Shown here: positions 34,958-44,969 of the stretch, piece by piece
Numbering within the stretch: position 1 is the first letter of the stretch
Layout of the letters: each line of letters starts with the position of its first letter
NCBI RefSeq assembly: GCF_000936425.1
Contig: NZ_AVFK01000027.1
Location: forward strand, 49,144 to 113,143
Source of the DNA: Skermanella aerolata KACC 11604
GTDB lineage: Bacteria > Pseudomonadota > Alphaproteobacteria > Azospirillales > Azospirillaceae
DNA length: 64,000 nucleotides
Reading direction: 5' to 3'
The notes under the pieces: generated by a model
Database searches by the model: none
The model's input: only the letters and a program-made list of their open reading frames with translations
What the model was told of the DNA's origin: nothing
Made by a program: the position numbers and the translations under genes

Positions 34958-35503
34958 ATGATGACGTTTCATGACGTTCTAGGGTTTTGGTTCAGCTCCG
35001 CCACCCGTCCCAAGTGGTTCGAGCAGAGCGACGCCTTCGACGCGGAGGTCCGGCGCCTGCTGATGCCGGTCCACGAACAGGCGGCGGCCGGCCGGTTGCC
35101 GGAGTGGCGGGAGACTCCCGAGGGATGCCTGGCGCTGGTCATCCTCCTGGATCAAGTGCCGCGCAACGTCTTTCGAGGCACACCCCGAGCCTTTGCCAAT
35201 GATCCGGCTGCCCGCGATCTCACCAGACTGGCGATAGAGCGTGGGTATGACTCCGGCTTCGACATGCACCAGCGGTTGTTCCTGTATCTTCCGCTGGAGC
35301 ATAGCGAGGATCTGGCCGACCAGCGCCTGTCGGTCGAACTCACCCGTTCCCGCATCGGCGATCCCGAATATCTCGACTATGCGGAGCGCCATCTGCGAAT
35401 AATCCAGCGCTTCGGCCGATTCCCGCACCGCAACCGCATTCTCGGCCGCGCCTCGACGGAGGAGGAGACCGAGTTCCTGAAGCAGCCGGGATCGTCGTTC
35501 TGA
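34958..35503 (+). CDS. DUF924 family protein
   Basis: A 181-residue soluble, helical protein of the DUF924 family. The opening DVLGFWFSSATRPKWFEQSD, the central LVILLDQVPRNVFRGTPRAFANDP near 66-89, and FLYLPLEHSEDLADQ near 107-121 are the family's conserved blocks. The fold is TPR-like; no enzymatic role is established. ATG 34958 and 34961 are both possible. It is coupled to the next gene by a TGATG overlap. Confidence 0.92.
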   Translation: MMTFHDVLGFWFSSATRPKWFEQSDAFDAEVRRLLMPVHEQAAAGRLPEWRETPEGCLALVILLDQVPRNVFRGTPRAFANDPAARDLTRLAIERGYDSGFDMHQRLFLYLPLEHSEDLADQRLSVELTRSRIGDPEYLDYAERHLRIIQRFGRFPHRNRILGRASTEEETEFLKQPGSSF

Positions 35504-36336
35504 TGGCCCCCGCCCATGCCAATCCGCTGAGCGGGATCGACCACACCCTGATCGGCGTCCGCGACCTTGAAGCCGCCCGCGAGACGTGGCGGCGTCTGGG
35601 CTTCACCGTGACTCCGCGTGGACGCCATATCGGCTGGGGTACCGGCAATTACTGCGTCATGTTCAGGGATGACTACGTCGAGCTTCTCGGCATCGTCGAT
35701 CCGGCCCAGTTCCTGAACCGCCTGGACGTACAGCTGGAAACGAGGGGAGAAGGCTTTCTGGGTCTCGCCTTCGCCGCAGGATCGTCCGCCGCCGTCCAGG
35801 CCGCGTTCCCCCATGCCACGCAGCCGCCGAAGGACTTGGGTCGCTTGCTGGAACTGCCGGAAGGGAACGTCACTCCGCGGTTCTCGCTGGTCCATTTCGA
35901 TCCGGATGCGACCCCCGGCCTTGCCACCTTCTCCTGCACCCACTTAACGCCCGAAATGCTGCGCCGCCCTGAATGGCTGGACCACGCCAACGGCTCGCTC
36001 GGTCTGGAAAGCGTCACCATCGCCGTAGCCGATCCCGCAGCCTTGGCTTCGGCCTATGCGGCCCTGTTCGGCGAGCCGGCGCTCAAGGGCGGGCAGGGCA
36101 GGCTGGAGGTCGGAACCGGCGCCCACACGGTGCGCTTCCTGTCACCCGATCGCCTGGAGCGGCGATATCCCGGTCTTGGCGGCGCATCGGTCATGACAGT
36201 GGCGTCGCGGGATCTGGAGGCGACCCGCGCATATCTCGCAGCCATGGGCATCCCACTTGCCGAAGCCGCCGGGGCACGTCTCGTCGTTCCGCCGGAGCAG
36301 GCAAATGGGATCGTGCTGGAGTTCGTCGAAACCTGA
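35503..36336 (+). CDS. VOC family / glyoxalase-like domain protein
   Basis: A 277-residue protein with two vicinal-oxygen-chelate type units. The first (about 7-140) opens with GIDHTLIGVRDLEAARETWR, where His is a potential metal ligand, and has ETRGEGFLGLAFA. The second (about 155-275) contains LGLESVTIAVADPAALASAY. It matches the Glyoxalase_3-like group often annotated only as VOC protein; the substrate is unknown. It overlaps the DUF924 stop by one base. Confidence 0.88.
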   Translation: MAPAHANPLSGIDHTLIGVRDLEAARETWRRLGFTVTPRGRHIGWGTGNYCVMFRDDYVELLGIVDPAQFLNRLDVQLETRGEGFLGLAFAAGSSAAVQAAFPHATQPPKDLGRLLELPEGNVTPRFSLVHFDPDATPGLATFSCTHLTPEMLRRPEWLDHANGSLGLESVTIAVADPAALASAYAALFGEPALKGGQGRLEVGTGAHTVRFLSPDRLERRYPGLGGASVMTVASRDLEATRAYLAAMGIPLAEAAGARLVVPPEQANGIVLEFVET

Positions 36337-36350
36337 GGATTAAGGAAGGG

Positions 36351-38801
36351 TCAGGACGCGAGTCGGCGGACCAGTGCCGGGATATCTGCCACGGCGGTCG
36401 GCGGCGCGAACAGGAAACCCTGCATACGGTCGCAGCGGTAAGCCCGCAGGAAGATCAACTGCTCCTGGGTTTCCACACCTTCGGCGATCACCCGCATCTT
36501 CAGCGCATGGGCCATGTTGATGATGGCGTTGACGATGGAGGCGGCGTCCGGGTCCTCGACCATGCCCTGGACGAAGCTCTTGTCGATCTTGATCGCCTCG
36601 ATCGGAAAGCGCTTCAAATAGCTGAGGGAGGAATATCCGGTTCCGAAATCATCCAGCAGGAACCTTACTCCGGCTGCATGAAGTTCCAGCAGCGCCTCGC
36701 GGATGCCGGGGGTGCTGCGGAACAGGGCGGTCTCCGTCAGCTCCAGCTTCAGATGGGACGAAGGCAGGCCGGAATGGGCCAGGATAGCCAGCGCCTTGCG
36801 GCTCAGATGGGGGTCGCTGACCTGACGGCCTGACAGGTTGACCGAGACCGGCAGATCGACCAGCCCTTCGCGCCGCCACGCCGCCATCTGCTCGCAGGCG
36901 GACCGCAGCACAAGCTCGCCCAGGGGGATGATCAGGCCGGTCTCTTCCGCGGCCGGAATGAACTCGCCGGGGGAGATCAGCGCGCCGTCCTCGCCGCGCC
37001 AGCGGACCAGCGCCTCGAATCCGGCCAGCTTCAGGGTCTCGACCTCGATTTTGGGCTGGTAGACCAACTCGAACTGGTCGGCATCGATTGCCCGGCGCAG
37101 ACGGCTTTCCAGCGAAAGCTGGCGGGCCGCGTGAGTTTCCATGTCCGGGGTATAGAGCTCGAACCGCGAGGTGCCCTGGTCGCGCGCCCGCTGCAAGGCC
37201 GCGCCGGCCATCCGGACCAGTTCGTCCGGGTTGCCGGCATCGAAGGGCGACAGGCTGACGCCGATCACCGGCGGCAGCAGGAAGTCCTGTCCGTCCGCCT
37301 CGATCGGGGTGCTGAAAGTCGCGATGATGCTCTTGACCGTCGCCAGTGCCTCTTCCGGGTCGGCGAGGTTGGGCAGCAGGACTGCGAACAGGTCGTCGCC
37401 GATCCGGCCCACGACATCGTCCGGACCCAGCGCCCGGCGCAGCCGGTCTACCAGCCGGCGCATCAGATGGTCGGCGGCCGTCCGGCTGTGGGCGAAGCGG
37501 ATCGGGTCGAGCCGGTCGAAACTGATCGCCAGCAGGGCCGCGATCCTCTCGTCGGCGGCAGGACGCTCCAGCGCCGTCGTGACCCGCTCACCGAACAGGG
37601 ACAGGTTCGGCAGCCCGGTGACCTGATCGAAGGAGGCCAGGTAATGGATCCGCTCCCGTGCCCTGCGGGCTTCGGTCACGTCCTCGAACAGGCCGATGAT
37701 GTATTTAGGCCGGCCGAGCGGATCTCGGACCAGCGATGCCGTGGTGCGTGCCCAAAGCTCCGTGCCGTCGCGCCGTTGGAACCGCCGCTCCGTCTGGAAA
37801 GTTGCCCGGCGCCCGCTTAGGAGTTCCAGGAAGCGTCCGGTGACCTGGGAGATCTCGTCCTCGTGGACGAACTGCTTGAACGATTGGCCGATGACCTCTT
37901 CACGGCCATAGCCCAGCATGGTCTCCAGCGTCCGGTTGACGTCGATGATCCTGCCGTCCACCGAGGCATAGCCGATGCCGACGCCGGCATGCTCGAAGAT
38001 GGACCGGAACCGCTGCTCGCTGTCCCGAAGAGCCTGTTCGGCCTCGACCCGTTCCGAAATGTCGATGCTCGATCCGAACAGCCGCGTCACCCGCGAACCG
38101 GAAGCGCCGCCGATGATCGGAACCAGCCGCGTTTCCCAATGTCGGCGCCCGGTGGGAAGGTGCAGCACCTCCTGGAAAGTGGTGGGGAGCTGGCGCTTGA
38201 CGCATGTCCGGTAATGGGCGAGCACGCTGGCGGCGTCGTCCGGCGGCAAAACCTGCTCGGGGCTTCGTCCGATCACTTCGTCCAGGGACAGGCCGGTCAG
38301 TTCCTCATGCCGGCGGTTGAGCATGGCGTAACGAAATTGACCGTCCTCCGTCACGTCGACGATGAAGACGGAGGCCAGCAGATTGTCGATGACGTGGCTG
38401 ATCTGTCCATCGGTCGGGCCGGCATCCTCGGTCACGATAACGTGAGTTGCCTTGGCGCCGCCGATGGGTTGAATATTCAATGCTACCGGACCGTGCGCCA
38501 GATCGAGGACGACGACCGAAGGCTCGGCTCCCGCAAGTGCCTCCACGAGCATGGCGCAATCTACAGGCTGCGCGAGCCGTGATGCATACTCGGCGAGGTC
38601 GCGGCCAACCACTTCGGGGCTGCTGGTCCCCAGCAAGCCGGCGAAGCGGTCGTTGACGGCGACGATGTGAGAGATGGCCGTCGGCGGAACCTGACGCTCC
38701 AGGATTGCCTGGCCGATCTCTTCCGAGGCCGTATGCGGAAGCGCCTGCGGCGCGTCCAGACCAGCCGTCATCACATCATACATTCCAAGACTTAATCCCA
38801 T
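36351..38801 (-). CDS. PAS-PAS-GGDEF-EAL cyclic di-GMP signalling protein, GGDEF degenerate
   Basis: An 816-residue cytoplasmic protein: an N-terminal PAS-like region (about 20-128), two clear PAS domains (about 130-255 and 257-380), a GGDEF domain (about 385-540) and an EAL domain (about 555-805). The catalytic GGDEF motif is replaced by RIGDDLFAV, so cyclase activity is unlikely. The EAL domain keeps EALVRW, the Asn of SVNLSGRQ, the Glu of LELTE, LLDDFGTGYSSL and AEGVET, so phosphodiesterase activity is likely. No membrane segment is seen; the PAS domains probably sense an internal signal. It is a single gene. Confidence 0.95.
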   Translation of the reverse strand: MGLSLGMYDVMTAGLDAPQALPHTASEEIGQAILERQVPPTAISHIVAVNDRFAGLLGTSSPEVVGRDLAEYASRLAQPVDCAMLVEALAGAEPSVVVLDLAHGPVALNIQPIGGAKATHVIVTEDAGPTDGQISHVIDNLLASVFIVDVTEDGQFRYAMLNRRHEELTGLSLDEVIGRSPEQVLPPDDAASVLAHYRTCVKRQLPTTFQEVLHLPTGRRHWETRLVPIIGGASGSRVTRLFGSSIDISERVEAEQALRDSEQRFRSIFEHAGVGIGYASVDGRIIDVNRTLETMLGYGREEVIGQSFKQFVHEDEISQVTGRFLELLSGRRATFQTERRFQRRDGTELWARTTASLVRDPLGRPKYIIGLFEDVTEARRARERIHYLASFDQVTGLPNLSLFGERVTTALERPAADERIAALLAISFDRLDPIRFAHSRTAADHLMRRLVDRLRRALGPDDVVGRIGDDLFAVLLPNLADPEEALATVKSIIATFSTPIEADGQDFLLPPVIGVSLSPFDAGNPDELVRMAGAALQRARDQGTSRFELYTPDMETHAARQLSLESRLRRAIDADQFELVYQPKIEVETLKLAGFEALVRWRGEDGALISPGEFIPAAEETGLIIPLGELVLRSACEQMAAWRREGLVDLPVSVNLSGRQVSDPHLSRKALAILAHSGLPSSHLKLELTETALFRSTPGIREALLELHAAGVRFLLDDFGTGYSSLSYLKRFPIEAIKIDKSFVQGMVEDPDAASIVNAIINMAHALKMRVIAEGVETQEQLIFLRAYRCDRMQGFLFAPPTAVADIPALVRRLAS

Positions 38802-38923
38802 CGGTCCGGCCCATGCGGCTCGTGCTCATGCACAAGTAACACAGGATACCGGATCAATGGACCATTTTTAGTAAAAAAATTATTTACCTATCGATTGTAG
38901 TATATCGTCATAGGCAAACAGCT

Positions 38924-40024
38924 TTAGACGTTGAAGCGGAAGTGGAAAATATCGCCGTCCTGGACGATGTATTCTTTGCCTTCCTGCCTCATCTTTCCCG
39001 CCTCTTTCGCGGCTTGTTCGCCTCCAAGTGTGACAAAGCTGTTATAATCTATCGTTTCCGCCCGGATAAAACCGCGTTCGAAGTCGCTGTGGATAGCGCC
39101 GGCGGCTTCAGGAGCCTTGGCATTGCGATGGACCGTCCAGGCACGGGCCTCCTTGGGACCGACGGTGAAGAAGGTGATCAGGTCGAGCAACTCGTAGCCG
39201 GCGCGGATCACCCGGTTCAATCCCGGCTCGTCGAGGCCAAGGGATTCCAGATATTCCTTCTTCTCGGCCTCGTCGGTAAGCTGCGCCACCTCCGACTCGA
39301 TGGCGGCGGAGACGATGACGCTGACGGCACCCTGAGCCTTCGCCATTTCCGCAACCTTAGCGGACAGCGCATTGCCTGTGGAGGCCGCGTCTTCCTCGAC
39401 GTTGCAGACATAGACGACCGGCTTGCCGGTCAGCAGCAGCAGCGATTTGAACAGCGGCAGTTCGTCGTGGGAAACATCCAGCGTGCGGGCGGGTTTGCCC
39501 GCTTGGAGAACGGCCAGCGCCCGCTCCATCATGTCGGCCGTGGCCTTGGCTTCCTTGTCTCCCCCCTTGGCCTTCTTCTGCATGGCATACAGACGGCGCT
39601 CGAGACCGTCCATGTCTGCCAGCATCAGCTCGGTCTCGACCGTTTCGGCATCGCGGATGGGATCGATGCCGCCTTCGACATGGGTGATGTCGTCGTCCTC
39701 GAAGCAGCGCAGCACGTGGACGATGGCATCGACTTCGCGGATATTGCCGAGGAACTGGTTGCCCAGCCCCTCACCCTTGCTGGCGCCCCGGATCAGGCCG
39801 GCGATATCGACGAATTCCAACTGGGTCGGGATGATCTTGGCCGACTTGGCGATCGTAGCGATCTTGTCGAGTCGCGGATCCGGCACGCCGACGCGCCCGA
39901 CATTCGGCTCCTTGGTGCAGAACGGGAAGTTCGCCGCCTCGGCCGCCTGGGTGGCGGTCAGCGCGTTGAACAGAGTGGACTTGCCCACATTCGGCAGGCC
40001 GACGATGCCGCAATTGAAACCCAT
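38924..40024 (-). CDS. ychF: Redox-regulated ATPase YchF (Obg-like)
   Basis: A 366-residue P-loop protein of the YchF/OLA1 group. G1 is GLPNVGKS near the N-terminus. The G4 position reads NVEE (YVCNVEED) instead of NKxD, which explains preference for ATP. A TGS-like domain ends the protein (GKEYIVQDGDIFHFRFNV). It associates with ribosomes and oxidative stress responses. ATG 40024 gives the family length; an ATG 7 codons upstream is less likely. It is encoded alone on the minus strand. Confidence 0.96.
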   Translation of the reverse strand: MGFNCGIVGLPNVGKSTLFNALTATQAAEAANFPFCTKEPNVGRVGVPDPRLDKIATIAKSAKIIPTQLEFVDIAGLIRGASKGEGLGNQFLGNIREVDAIVHVLRCFEDDDITHVEGGIDPIRDAETVETELMLADMDGLERRLYAMQKKAKGGDKEAKATADMMERALAVLQAGKPARTLDVSHDELPLFKSLLLLTGKPVVYVCNVEEDAASTGNALSAKVAEMAKAQGAVSVIVSAAIESEVAQLTDEAEKKEYLESLGLDEPGLNRVIRAGYELLDLITFFTVGPKEARAWTVHRNAKAPEAAGAIHSDFERGFIRAETIDYNSFVTLGGEQAAKEAGKMRQEGKEYIVQDGDIFHFRFNV

Positions 40025-40181
40025 GGGAAATGCCGCCGCTTTCAAAAATAATCCAACCGCGGCCGAGTCCCGGCCGCTCCAGGCTTCTATATGCGATACG
40101 GAACGCTAAAACGAAAGTCCGGAAGACTTGCCGGACCCGTTTCCGCTATGCTTCGCCCGTTGCGAGAAGGGGAATTCATAG

Positions 40182-40415
40182 ATGTCCGACCCAAGACAGG
40201 AACTGCTGCGCCAGATGGCCGCCTTGCGCAAAAGCCTGGACCCCAAGGTGGTCGAACGCCTGGATCTCGCAACCGAGGGCAAAGTCCCCTACGACCGCGA
40301 GACAGCCCAGAGCGCCGTTCGCCAGTTCCTCGCCACCCGGCAGGATGGCGGTCGGTTCCAGAAGAAGCTGGTCGAAGCCTTGAAGAAGGGCGGGGGAAAG
40401 GACGTCAAGGCGTAA
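40182..40415 (+). CDS. Small conserved-looking protein, unknown function
   Basis: A 77-residue basic, helical protein (MSDPRQELLRQMAALRKSLD at the N-terminus, Lys-rich end). GAGAAGGGG precedes ATG 40182 and codon use is GC3-rich, so it is likely real. No family is recognised. It sits between the divergent ychF and the converging pth. Confidence 0.7.
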   Translation: MSDPRQELLRQMAALRKSLDPKVVERLDLATEGKVPYDRETAQSAVRQFLATRQDGGRFQKKLVEALKKGGGKDVKA

Positions 40416-40425
40416 GGGACGCGCC

Positions 40426-40989
40426 TCAGGACGCGATGGCGATCCTGCTGGCGAACTTTTCCGGCTGCCCGGCGACCATCAGGGGAAGCTCCTTCGCGAC
40501 AGTGTCAAGCAGCGGGTCGAGCCAGACCTGCTCGGTCTTGCTGAAGTCGTGCAGGACATAGCCGTGGACGAGGTCCTTGTTGCCCGGATGTCCGATCCCA
40601 AGGCGAATACGCCAATAATCCTTGCCGATATGGTCGTCGATCGAGCGCAGCCCGTTATGGCCGCCGTGGCCGCCGCCCTGCTTGACCCTGACCTTGCCCG
40701 GAGCGAGGTCCAGGTCGTCATGGATTACGATGACGTCTGGCGGCGTCAGCTTGAAGAAGCGCATCGCTTCGCCGACCGACTGGCCGGAAACGTTCATGAA
40801 GGTCTGCGGCTTCAGCGCCAGCACCTTTTCGGACTCGACTGAGCCATCGCAGCTCTGGCCCTGGAAACGCCTGCGCCAGGGGCCGAAGCCATGGCGGCGG
40901 ACGATTTCGTCCACCGCCATGAAGCCGATATTGTGCCGGTTGCGGGCATATTCCGAACCAGGATTGCCCAGGCCCACCAGCAGCAACAT
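40426..40989 (-). CDS. pth: Peptidyl-tRNA hydrolase
   Basis: A 187-residue Pth that frees tRNA from drop-off peptidyl-t[21 protein letters not shown] near 6-23 carries the catalytic His (H19), FMNVSGQSV near 64-72 and [19 protein letters not shown] near 89-107 are the other signature blocks. The length is normal. It lies 4 nt after rplY on the minus strand, the usual rplY-pth pair, downstream of prs. Confidence 0.96.
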   Translation of the reverse strand: MLLLVGLGNPGSEYARNRHNIGFMAVDEIVRRHGFGPWRRRFQGQSCDGSVESEKVLALKPQTFMNVSGQSVGEAMRFFKLTPPDVIVIHDDLDLAPGKVRVKQGGGHGGHNGLRSIDDHIGKDYWRIRLGIGHPGNKDLVHGYVLHDFSKTEQVWLDPLLDTVAKELPLMVAGQPEKFASRIAIAS

Positions 40990-40993
40990 AAGC

Positions 40994-41611
40994 TTACTCC
41001 TGCTCTGCTTCCGGCTCTTCCGCGCCGCTGGCTTCCGACTTCACCGCCGACGGAGAGGCGATGGTCGCGACGGTGAAGTCGCGGTCGGTGATGGTCGGCG
41101 CGACACCGGCCGGCAGCTTGACCGAGCTGATGTGGATCGAATCGCCCAGGTCGTAGCCCTCGAGGTCGACGGTGATGTGCTCCGGGATTTCCTCGGCGCC
41201 GCATTCGACTTCGATCTCGTGGCGGACGATGTTCAGCATGCCGCCACGCTTCAGGCCCGGAGACTTCTCGGCGTTGACGAATTCGACCGGAACGGCGACG
41301 CTGACCCGCGCTTCCTTGCTGACGCGCAGGAAGTCCACGTGGATCGGAATGTCGGTGACGGGATCGAACTGAACGTCACGCGGCAGCACGTGGTAGGTCG
41401 ACTCGCCGACCTTGACGTCGAACAGGTGGGTGAAGAAGCCCGGGGTGCGCAGGACGCGTTCGAACTTCAGCCGGTCAAGCGAGATGGTGACCGGCTTTTC
41501 CTTGTTGCCGTAGATCACGGCGGGGATCCGGCCGGCGCGGCGCGTCTGGCGGGCAACCCCCTTGCCGGCCCGCTCACGTACCTCGGCGGCGAGAACTGTA
41601 GCTTCGGACAT
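40994..41611 (-). CDS. rplY: 50S ribosomal protein L25/Ctc
   Basis: A 205-residue long-form L25 (CTC type) that binds 5S rRNA. The N-terminal L25 domain has [24 protein letters not shown] sequence and [13 protein letters not shown] near 27-40. The TL5-type beta domain follows (about 95-185), and the tail is acidic ([11 protein letters not shown]). It is cotranscribed with pth. Between it and prs lie 180 nt with an imperfect GC-rich hairpin (near 41630-41655) and no other gene. Confidence 0.95.
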   Translation of the reverse strand: MSEATVLAAEVRERAGKGVARQTRRAGRIPAVIYGNKEKPVTISLDRLKFERVLRTPGFFTHLFDVKVGESTYHVLPRDVQFDPVTDIPIHVDFLRVSKEARVSVAVPVEFVNAEKSPGLKRGGMLNIVRHEIEVECGAEEIPEHITVDLEGYDLGDSIHISSVKLPAGVAPTITDRDFTVATIASPSAVKSEASGAEEPEAEQE

Positions 41612-41791
41612 ACTCTACTCCATACACGATAAGGCGGTCGCTCAGGGACCGCCCTTGGGTGGACGCCGGCCTCCAGGGGTGCCGGACGTACCGCGGCCGC
41701 CTTGCTTGGCGCCGACCGCAGGTCCCAGTGGCAGAAGCCTCTCAGGAGGCTCCGCCGAATTCGATGAACCGACCGTCCAGTTGCCCGGCGA

Positions 41792-42727
41792 TCAGTTGAA
41801 GAGGCTGGAAACCGACCGTTCCTCGCTGATGCGGGTGATCGCCTCGGCGATCAGCGGGGCGATGGTCAGCTGGCGGACGTTGCGCGACACGCGTACGGCT
41901 TCCGTCGCCTGGATGCTGTCGGTGGTCACCAGCATTTCCAGCGGGGAGGCCGAGACGCGGGCAACGGCACCGCCGGACAGGACGCCGTGGGTGACATAGG
42001 CGCTGACCGACTTGGCGCCTTCCTTCATCAGTGCCGTGGCCGCGTTGCACAGGGTGCCGCCGCTGTCCACGATGTCGTCCACCAGGATGCAGCGCCGTCC
42101 TTCGACCTCGCCGATGATGTTCATGACTTCCGACACGCCGGCGCGCTCGCGCCGCTTGTCGATGATCGCCAGGTCGGCGTCGAGCCGCTTGGCGATGGCG
42201 CGGGCACGGACCACGCCGCCGACGTCGGGCGACACGATGACGAGCTGTTCTCCCGACTTGGTCGTTTCCTGGATGTGCCGCACGAAGACCGGCGCACCTT
42301 CCAGGTTGTCGAGCGGGATGTCGAAGAAGCCCTGGATCTGCCCGGCATGCAGATCGAGCGTCAGGACGCGGTGGGCGCCGGCCATCGTGATCAGGTTGGC
42401 GACCAGCTTGGCGGAGATCGGCGTACGCGGCCCCGTCTTGCGGTCCTGGCGGGCGTAGCCGTAATACGGCAGGACGGCGGTGATGCGGCGAGCCGATCCA
42501 CGACGCAGGGCGTCGATGGTCACCAGCAGTTCCATCAGGTTGTCGTTGGCAGGATAGGAGGTCGACTGGATGACGAAGACGTCCTCACCGCGGACGTTCT
42601 CCAGAATTTCCACGAACACTTCCATGTCGGAGAAGCGGCGGATGCTGGCCTTGGTCAACGGCACGTTGAGCGCGGCCGAAATTGCTTCGGCCAATGGCCG
42701 GTTGCTGTTGCCGGCAATGACTTTCAT
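41792..42727 (-). CDS. prs: Ribose-phosphate pyrophosphokinase
   Basis: A 311-residue PRPP synthetase: ribose 5-phosphate plus ATP gives PRPP and AMP. The flexible-loop signature [15 protein letters not shown] and the PRPP-binding loop [13 protein letters not shown] (about 213-226) are clear, with the N-terminal [20 protein letters not shown] block. The length is normal. It precedes rplY-pth on the minus strand and follows a tiny membrane-peptide ORF and pgeF. Confidence 0.97.
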   Translation of the reverse strand: MKVIAGNSNRPLAEAISAALNVPLTKASIRRFSDMEVFVEILENVRGEDVFVIQSTSYPANDNLMELLVTIDALRRGSARRITAVLPYYGYARQDRKTGPRTPISAKLVANLITMAGAHRVLTLDLHAGQIQGFFDIPLDNLEGAPVFVRHIQETTKSGEQLVIVSPDVGGVVRARAIAKRLDADLAIIDKRRERAGVSEVMNIIGEVEGRRCILVDDIVDSGGTLCNAATALMKEGAKSVSAYVTHGVLSGGAVARVSASPLEMLVTTDSIQATEAVRVSRNVRQLTIAPLIAEAITRISEERSVSSLFN

Positions 42728-42911
42728 ACTTCACAGCTCTCTTCTGGAAACAGTGCCGTTGCCGCCGGCCGCAAATACTGAACACGGTGCAACACGAAAT
42801 CGGCCGGGAACATATCAGCGCGACCCACTCATGTAAATGTTTGATGACGGCCGTGGAAGCCACCATGCGCTTCGCACATGGGCCTAACGCCGAGGTTTGG
42901 CACTGGTTCCG

Positions 42912-42977
42912 TCAGATCACGCAGCTGACCATCAAGCCCAGGATGCAGAAGGCGATGAGCATGATCACATAGGGCAT
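42912..42977 (-). CDS. Candidate 21-residue hydrophobic peptide
   Basis: On the minus strand ATG 42977-42975 is preceded by GGAAG at about 5 nt and opens 21 codons, MPYVIMLIAFCILGLMVSCV plus Ile, ending in TGA. Almost all residues are hydrophobic, so it would be a single membrane-spanning peptide. It lies 36 nt after the pgeF stop and 184 nt before prs. It is too short to judge coding by statistics. No known small protein is claimed. Confidence 0.45.
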   Translation of the reverse strand: MPYVIMLIAFCILGLMVSCVI

Positions 42978-43013
42978 GAAATCTTCCGTAAGTGGTAGTA
43001 TTTCAGCCGGTTC

Positions 43014-43796
43014 TCAGCCACGCAGCGTGATGACCGAGATGCCCCGGCCGTAGTCCGCCTCGCCCCGCAGGGTGGCGCGCCGATAGCTGAAGAAGCTGTC
43101 TTCCTCGGTCACCGTGTCGTTGGGGCTGCGCTGAATTGTCCCGACGCCGCTCCGCTCCAGCCGGCGCTCGACATATCCGCCTATGTCGAACATGAAGTGT
43201 CCGGTCCGCCGGGCCGTCACGAAGAAGTCCGCGTTGCCCGCGTCCTCCGACAGGAAGCGCTCGGGAAACTCCGGTCCGACTTCGTACGACCGCTGGGCGA
43301 TGCACGGCCCGATGGCGGCGGCGATCCTTTCCGGACGGGCGCCCAACGCGACCATGGCCGCCACGGTGGACTCGATGACGCCGCCCTTGGCGCCCTTCCA
43401 GCCGGCATGGGCACCGCCGACGACGCCGGCCTCCCTGTCGGCGAACAGGACCGGGACGCAATCGGCGGTCAGGATGCCGAGAGCGATGCCGGGCGTGGCG
43501 GTCACCATGGCGTCGGCCCTGGGCTGGGCTTCGCCCGGCGCCCAGGGACGTTCCACCGTCACGACATCGGGGCTGTGTACCTGATAGAGCGTCACGAGCC
43601 GGTCGGAGGCGAGGTCGAAGCGGGCGGCACAACGCCGCCGGTTCTCGGCAACGCTGGCGGGATCGTCATTGGAGCCGAGGCCGCAATTGAGACTGTCGTA
43701 GATCCCGGTGCTGACGCCGCCCTCGCGTGTCATGAAGCCGTGGCGAATGGCCGGGATGTCGTCGAGCGCACCTGAAGTGATCACTGGAGAGTCCAT
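43014..43796 (-). CDS. pgeF: Peptidoglycan editing factor PgeF (YfiH, laccase-domain family)
   Basis: A 260-residue YfiH/DUF152 protein. PgeF removes wrongly placed L-Ser from muropeptide precursors, and relatives have purine-nucleoside hydrolase activities. Zinc ligands are visible in YQVHSPDVV (His near 73), TADCVPVLFAD (Cys near 118) and GAHAGWKG (His near 135). PGIALGILTADC is a family block. The length is normal. It is followed by the small peptide ORF and prs on the same strand. Confidence 0.93.
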   Translation of the reverse strand: MDSPVITSGALDDIPAIRHGFMTREGGVSTGIYDSLNCGLGSNDDPASVAENRRRCAARFDLASDRLVTLYQVHSPDVVTVERPWAPGEAQPRADAMVTATPGIALGILTADCVPVLFADREAGVVGGAHAGWKGAKGGVIESTVAAMVALGARPERIAAAIGPCIAQRSYEVGPEFPERFLSEDAGNADFFVTARRTGHFMFDIGGYVERRLERSGVGTIQRSPNDTVTEEDSFFSYRRATLRGEADYGRGISVITLRG

Positions 43797-43850
43797 AGCT
43801 TTAGGGCAGGTTGATGTCGGAAGACGCCTTGCCGGTATCGAGAGGCGGTT

Positions 43851-44969
43851 TCAAGGCTGGCGCAACGACTCGAAACCTGCCGGAGAATCCTGTCCGGGAC
43901 CGGTAAGAGCCAGCACCTTGAACAATGTGCCCATCTCCTTTTCACCAATCAAGCGTTGCACGGCACTGTCGATGTCGGCCGCCTGTCCCGGCGTCGCCCG
44001 TTCGCGCAACATCGCGGCGCGTTCGCGGATGCCGAGAGCCGCGAGGAATTCGCCCTGGGTGACGGGACCCCATGCGCTGGCTCCTCCAGCCCTTGCCGCA
44101 TCGCCGAGCAGCTCGAAATCGACATGGGCGGTCAGATCGGCGGCGCCGGGATCCTCCAGCACCGGGACGAAGGCGTGGTTCCGGACGGCCTGGAGCGTTT
44201 CTCCCGCCGCCGAGCGCGGATGTCCGTAGTCGACGATCACGGCGGCTCCTCCCGACGTGGCGAGCCGGCCGCCCAGTTCGCGGGCGATCGCGGTGGCGGC
44301 GGGGCAGATCTCGAACACGCTGCCGACGGGGGAGGCGCGGACCCGTGCCGGGATCAGCGCTTCGAGCGGACCGGGACGGCGGTCCAGCACGATCCGGAAA
44401 CCGCCGCTTTCGGGATCGATATCGACGAGACGCTCGGTCCAGCCATGGGACGTCTTCTCGAACTGCCGGATCGGAAGGGCGTCGAAGAACTCGTTGGCGA
44501 TGACCAGCAGGGGACCGTCGGGCAGCGTCGAGACGCTGTCATGCCAGACCGGCTTGCCGCCTTGCAGGGCAGGGGCCAGCATTTCGACCTGGCGCAGGCG
44601 GAGGACGGGACTGGTTTCGACCAGGTGGACGCGGACAGCCTGGCGGAAGGACGGTAGCATCGCCGCCGCTCGAAGCGCGTCGCGCATCAGCGTGCCGCGT
44701 CCCGGTCCGAGTTCGACAAGGCCCACGTGTTCCGGCGAGCCCATGGCGGCCCAGGTGTGGGCGCACCAGAGGCCGATCAGCTCACCGAACATCTGACTGA
44801 TTTCCGGCGCCGTGATGAAGTCGCCGGCGGCGCCGAAGCGGTCGGCAGTGATGTAGTAGCCGAACCGGGGGTGCCCCAGCGCGTCGCCCATGAACGACGC
44901 GACGGAGACGGGTCCCTCGACCGAGATCCTTCGTTTCAGATGCTCCGTCAGCCGGCGGTCAAGCGCCAT
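43851..44969 (-). CDS. SAM-dependent methyltransferase, MidA/NDUFAF7 family
   Basis: A 372-residue methyltransferase of the MidA/DUF185 family; the mitochondrial member NDUFAF7 methylates an Arg of complex I. FGYYITADRFGAAGDFITAPEISQMFGELIG covers the family block near residues 33-63 (given here with gaps in mind), LVELGPGRGTLMRDALRA near 84-101 is the SAM site, and VIANEFFDALPIRQF near 154-168 is typical. ATG 44969 is preferred over GTG 44978. The gene overlaps the lgt end by 11 nt, the normal lgt-midA arrangement. Confidence 0.9.
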   Translation of the reverse strand: MALDRRLTEHLKRRISVEGPVSVASFMGDALGHPRFGYYITADRFGAAGDFITAPEISQMFGELIGLWCAHTWAAMGSPEHVGLVELGPGRGTLMRDALRAAAMLPSFRQAVRVHLVETSPVLRLRQVEMLAPALQGGKPVWHDSVSTLPDGPLLVIANEFFDALPIRQFEKTSHGWTERLVDIDPESGGFRIVLDRRPGPLEALIPARVRASPVGSVFEICPAATAIARELGGRLATSGGAAVIVDYGHPRSAAGETLQAVRNHAFVPVLEDPGAADLTAHVDFELLGDAARAGGASAWGPVTQGEFLAALGIRERAAMLRERATPGQAADIDSAVQRLIGEKEMGTLFKVLALTGPGQDSPAGFESLRQP

